A DNA stretch of 64,000 nucleotides from Nocardia xishanensis NBRC 101358. GTDB lineage: Bacteria > Actinomycetota > Actinomycetes > Mycobacteriales > Mycobacteriaceae. Below the pieces are notes generated by a model. It searched no databases, was not told the origin of the DNA, and was given only the letters and a program-made list of their open reading frames with translations. The translations under genes were made by a program, and so were the position numbers. This document shows, in pieces, positions 61,057 through 64,000 of this stretch. Each line of letters begins with the position of its first letter. Position 1 is the stretch's first letter. The DNA lies in the NCBI RefSeq assembly GCF_001613365.1, contig NZ_BDCF01000022.1, positions 1 to 64,000 on the forward strand, given 5' to 3'.

Positions 61057-62393
61057 GCACTACAGGCCGACCGGCGGCGCGAGCGACGGGCCAGGAGGCG
61101 GCGCGCGCTACCACCGAGGGCCCCGCGAGTGCCGCATTGTCGAACACCTCGGCGCGAGCCACCGGGCCCAAGGGCGCGGCGTGCCTGAACCAGGAGGCGC
61201 CGGGCGGCGTCGCGACGAACAGCGTCGTGACCGGCCCGGATGCGGTCGATTCGTGGCTGGCCGAGCACGCGGTCGACCTCGTGCAATGGCGCAGGCACAT
61301 CCACGCCAACCCCGAGTTGTCCCGCACCGAGTTCGGCACCACCGAGTTCGTCGCGGCCTGGCTGACCAAGGCGGGTCTCTCGCCGCAGAAGATGCCGGGC
61401 GGCACCGGTCTGATCTGCGACATCGGCCCCGATGGCCCGCGCATCGGCCTGCGCGCCGACATGGACGCGCTCCCGCTGCAGGAGTTCACCGGTCTCCCCT
61501 TCGCCTCGACCGTGCCCGGCGTCTCGCACGCCTGCGGCCACGACGCGCACACCACGATCCTGCTCGGCACCGCGCTCGCCCTCGCCGAGGTGCCCGATCT
61601 GCCGGTCGGCGTGCGGCTGGTTTTCCAGCCCGCCGAGGAAGTGATGCCGGGCGGCGCGATCGACCTGGTCGCCGCGGGTGTGATGGAAGGCGTGGAGCGG
61701 ATCTTCGCGCTGCACTGCGATCCGCGCCTCGAGGTCGGCCGCGTCGGCATCCGCGTCGGCGCGATCACCTCGGCCGCCGACACCATCGAGCTGGTGCTCG
61801 ACTCGCCGGGCGGCCACACCTCGCGGCCGCACCTGACGAGCGACCTCGTCTACGCGATCGGCACCGTGATCACCGGCCTGCCCGGCCTGCTCAGCCGCCG
61901 CATCGATCCGCGGACCAGCACCGTGATGGTGTGGGGCGCGGTGTCGGCGGGCAAGGCGCCGAACGCCATACCGCAGACGGGCATGCTCACCGGAACCGTC
62001 CGCACCGGTGACCACGCGACGTGGTCGCTGCTCGAGCCGATGGTGCACGAGATCGTCGACGGTCTGCTCGCGCCGACCGGGGTGCGATACCAGCTCAACT
62101 ACCGCCGCGGCGTGCCGCCCGTGGTCAACGACGAGCACTCGACCAGGCTCTTCGAGGACGCGATCCGCGCGCTCGGCCCCGACGCGCTGGCCGACACCAT
62201 CCAGTCCGGTGGCGGCGAGGATTTCTCCTGGTACCTGGAGGAGGTGCCGGGCGCGATGGCGCGCCTCGGCGTCTGGTCCGGCCACGGTGAACAGCTCGAT
62301 CTGCACCAGCCGACCTTCGACCTCGACGAGCGCGCGCTCGAGGTGGGCGTGCGGGTGCTGTCGAACATCGTGCTCCAGCAGCCGCCGCGCTGA
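61053..62393 (+). CDS. amiA1: M20-family amidohydrolase (AmiA1-like) with N-terminal extension
   Basis: A 446-residue amidohydrolase. Core motifs are QWRRHIHANPELSRTEF, LRADMDALPLQEFTG, SHACGHDAHTTILLGTA, and QPAEEVMPGGA, with FSWYLEEVPGAMARLG near the end. The GTG start overlaps the amiB1 stop (GTGA). From there about 60 low-complexity residues (Ala, Gly, Thr, Arg) precede the conserved domain, which the M. tuberculosis relative does not have. An internal start near SVVTGPDAVDSWLAEH is possible. Confidence 0.88.
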   Translation: MSTTGRPAARATGQEAARATTEGPASAALSNTSARATGPKGAACLNQEAPGGVATNSVVTGPDAVDSWLAEHAVDLVQWRRHIHANPELSRTEFGTTEFVAAWLTKAGLSPQKMPGGTGLICDIGPDGPRIGLRADMDALPLQEFTGLPFASTVPGVSHACGHDAHTTILLGTALALAEVPDLPVGVRLVFQPAEEVMPGGAIDLVAAGVMEGVERIFALHCDPRLEVGRVGIRVGAITSAADTIELVLDSPGGHTSRPHLTSDLVYAIGTVITGLPGLLSRRIDPRTSTVMVWGAVSAGKAPNAIPQTGMLTGTVRTGDHATWSLLEPMVHEIVDGLLAPTGVRYQLNYRRGVPPVVNDEHSTRLFEDAIRALGPDALADTIQSGGGEDFSWYLEEVPGAMARLGVWSGHGEQLDLHQPTFDLDERALEVGVRVLSNIVLQQPPR

Positions 62394-62441
62394 GTTCTCG
62401 CGAAGAGCCGAGTTCTCGCAGAAAGACTCGAGTAGTCGAAA

Positions 62442-62490
62442 CGAGAGAACCCCGCCGCCCGGGTGAGCGCCCGGCGGCGGGGTTCTCTCG
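62442..62490. terminator. Strong bidirectional hairpin terminator after amiA1
   Basis: Two 18-bp perfect arms (62442-62459 and 62473-62490) with a 13-base loop that can pair further. It lies between the convergent amiA1 and GGCT-like genes. T-rich TTCGTTCTC follows on the plus strand. Confidence 0.9.
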
Positions 62491-62497
62491 TTCGTTC

Positions 62498-62983
62498 TCA
62501 GATCGAGTAGTTTCCTGGTCCCACGTTGCGGCTGTTCCTGGTGCGTAGCGCGTGCACGTATTCCTCTGGCGCGCCCGCCTTTTCGGCCGCGTCCGCCATC
62601 ACGCCGAGGTAGCGCGCGGAGGGTAGGCCGCCCTCGTAGGCGTCCAGCACGTACAGCCAGGCCAGCCGCGGCTCGGTGCCGCTGCCCGGACTGGGCGTGA
62701 CGCGCAACCGGATCTTCTTGTGGATGCCGAAGTCCGAGCCCTCCCAGCGGTCGAGCAGTTGCTCGTCCTCGGGTGAGACGTCGTAGAGCACGACGAACAC
62801 CCGCGACCCCGGATCCTCTACGACCGTCGCCAGCGGCCCTTCCCACCCGATGTCGTCGCCGGCGAAGGTCAATCGCCAGCCCTCCAACCAGCCGGTACCG
62901 GACATGGGGGAGTGCGGACAGCGCTCGAGCATTTGGGTCGAGTCCATGTTGGACCCGTAGGCGGCGTAGATCGGCACCTGCAA
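62498..62983 (-). CDS. Gamma-glutamylcyclotransferase-like protein (Rv3304-like)
   Basis: A 161-residue protein of the GGCT/AIG2-like fold. YGSN (residues 9-12 of MQVPIYAAYGSNMDS) is the substrate-binding loop. VFVVLYDVSPEDEQLLDRWEG matches the family core with its conserved Glu. Activity on gamma-glutamyl or related amides is possible. Counterpart of Rv3304, between amiA1 and lpdA. Confidence 0.85.
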   Translation of the reverse strand: MQVPIYAAYGSNMDSTQMLERCPHSPMSGTGWLEGWRLTFAGDDIGWEGPLATVVEDPGSRVFVVLYDVSPEDEQLLDRWEGSDFGIHKKIRLRVTPSPGSGTEPRLAWLYVLDAYEGGLPSARYLGVMADAAEKAGAPEEYVHALRTRNSRNVGPGNYSI

Positions 62984-63139
62984 AGGGTAGCCAATGATGC
63001 CACCGGATCGCCGCTATCCCGCCCACATGACGCCGTGTTCCCGGCGCAACGGCCAGGTGTGGCGCGACCGACAACGGCCCGACCACTAACGTTAGCCAGG
63101 TACCGGAGATCCCGGTCGACAGCTCGAGCGGAGGTATCC

Positions 63140-64000
63140 ATGACCCGCATTGCGATCATCGGTGGCGGACCGGCCGGTTATGAGGCGGCCCTCGTCGCGG
63201 CACAGCACGGCGCGGACGTGACACTGATCGACCGCGACGGCATCGGTGGCGCGTGTGTGTTGTGGGACTGCGTCCCTTCCAAGACCTTCATCGCCTCGAC
63301 CGGAGTGCGCACGGATCTGCGCCGGGCCAGGGACCTCGGAATCACGCTCGATCCGAGCCAGGCGGGCGTCCAGCTGCCCGAGGTGAACGCGCGCGTCAAG
63401 GCGCTGGCACTGGCCCAGTCCTCCGATATCCGTTCCAAGCTGCAGTCCGCGGGCGTGACCGTGCTCTCCGGCTGCGCCAAGCTGGCCGAGAACGGGGGAG
63501 GCCGGGCGCCGCATCGCGTGCTGGTGAAGCTCGACGCGGGCCGCGAGCGCGAACGGACGATCGAGGCCGAGGTGGTGCTGATCGCCACCGGAGCGAGCCC
63601 GCGCGTGCTGCCAGGCGCCGAACCCGACGGCGAACGCATCCTGAACTGGCGTCAGCTCTACGACCTGCGCGAGCTGCCGGAGACCCTGGTGGTGGTCGGT
63701 TCCGGTGTGACCGGCGCCGAATTCGTCTCCGCCTACACGGAATTGGGCGTCCGGGTGAAGCTGGTGTCCAGCCGCGACCGGGTGCTGCCCCACGAGGACG
63801 CCGACGCCGCCCTCGTGCTGGAGGAAGCGCTGGCCGAGCGCGGCGTCGAGTTGGTGAAGCACGCGCGAGCCGACGCCGTCGAGCGCACCGCGGAAGGCAT
63901 CGTGGTCAAGCTTTCCGACGGCCGCACCGTCGCGGGCACGCACGCGCTGATGACCGTCGGTTCCACACCGAACACCGAGGACCTCGGCCTGGAGGAGGCG
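63140..64000 (+). CDS. lpdA: LpdA-type NAD(P)H quinone reductase / flavoprotein disulfide reductase (3' truncated by window edge)
   Basis: The first 287 codons of a flavoprotein disulfide reductase family protein. FAD motif GGGPAGYEAALVAA is at the N-terminus, NAD(P) motif VVGSGVTGAEFVSAYTELG near residue 185, and ATGASPRVLPGAEPDGERIL between them. It is a clear relative of M. tuberculosis LpdA (Rv3303c). Unlike that protein, this one has GGACVLWDCVPSK, i.e. two Cys spaced as in true disulfide reductases. A GGAGG site precedes the ATG. Confidence 0.93.
   Translation, partial: MTRIAIIGGGPAGYEAALVAAQHGADVTLIDRDGIGGACVLWDCVPSKTFIASTGVRTDLRRARDLGITLDPSQAGVQLPEVNARVKALALAQSSDIRSKLQSAGVTVLSGCAKLAENGGGRAPHRVLVKLDAGRERERTIEAEVVLIATGASPRVLPGAEPDGERILNWRQLYDLRELPETLVVVGSGVTGAEFVSAYTELGVRVKLVSSRDRVLPHEDADAALVLEEALAERGVELVKHARADAVERTAEGIVVKLSDGRTVAGTHALMTVGSTPNTEDLGLEEA

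Overview
The window is a stretch of very high-GC actinobacterial chromosome, most likely from Nocardia or a close mycolata relative. Three things point there: strong third-position GC, frequent GTG starts, and a gene order that matches the Mycobacterium tuberculosis block from lpdA (Rv3303c) to dnaE2 (Rv3370c). Core markers in that order are dnaE2, trmL/spoU, metX-metY, icd, trpS, yihY, dacB, sdhBADC, cdd, deoA, add, upp, pmmB, a purine nucleoside phosphorylase gene, the amiB1/amiA1 pair, the Rv3304-like gene and lpdA. I saw no rRNA or tRNA gene, insertion sequence, prophage or CRISPR array. Accessory genes sit between the conserved ones: toxin-antitoxin pairs, TetR-regulated transporters, a barnase/barstar pair and a type VII secretion effector cassette.

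Layout. 0-12 kb: a partial CDS, a proline-rich protein, an SDR reductase, a small TPR-like protein and error-prone polymerase DnaE2 (the last two each behind a LexA-type SOS box), a VapBC cassette flanked by a duplication of the dnaE2 3' end, a DUF4349 lipoprotein, a Uma2-type nuclease, TrmL, and a WS/DGAT acyltransferase. 12-19 kb: metX-metY behind a SAM-IV riboswitch, a divergent TetR/MFS pair with operators, and icd. 19-29 kb: an imine-reductase-like dehydrogenase, an AraC/GlxA regulator, an MFS-TetR pair, and a lipid or steroid acyl-CoA catabolic operon (SCP-x-type thiolase, SRPBCC, MaoC hydratase, SDR, acyl-CoA dehydrogenase). 29-44 kb: HigBA, an alpha/beta hydrolase, ExoIII, a barnase/barstar pair, a TetR/oxygenase pair, trpS, yihY, dacB, an MFS-TetR pair, phhA, an orphan VapB, a TAP-like lipoprotein hydrolase, radC and a second VapBC. 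44-64 kb: sdhCDAB, nucleoside salvage (cdd, deoA, add, upp, purine nucleoside phosphorylase), a cassette with an EspC-like protein, an NlpC/P60 hydrolase and a YbaB protein, pmmB, amidohydrolases, a GGCT-like protein and the start of lpdA.

The most unusual signal is a short repeat found three times (31108-31188, 47566-47649 and 53765-53881). Each copy encodes a 26-38 residue peptide. Its stop codon overlaps the start codon of the next gene, and in two of the three copies its own start overlaps the stop of the preceding gene. It looks like a mobile translational-coupling linker. Other items worth attention are the dnaE2 3'-end duplication around vapBC, a shared 18-bp operator that ties one TetR gene to the acyl-CoA catabolic operon, a 93-bp near-perfect hairpin at 58790-58882, and an LpdA that carries a CxxxxC pair.
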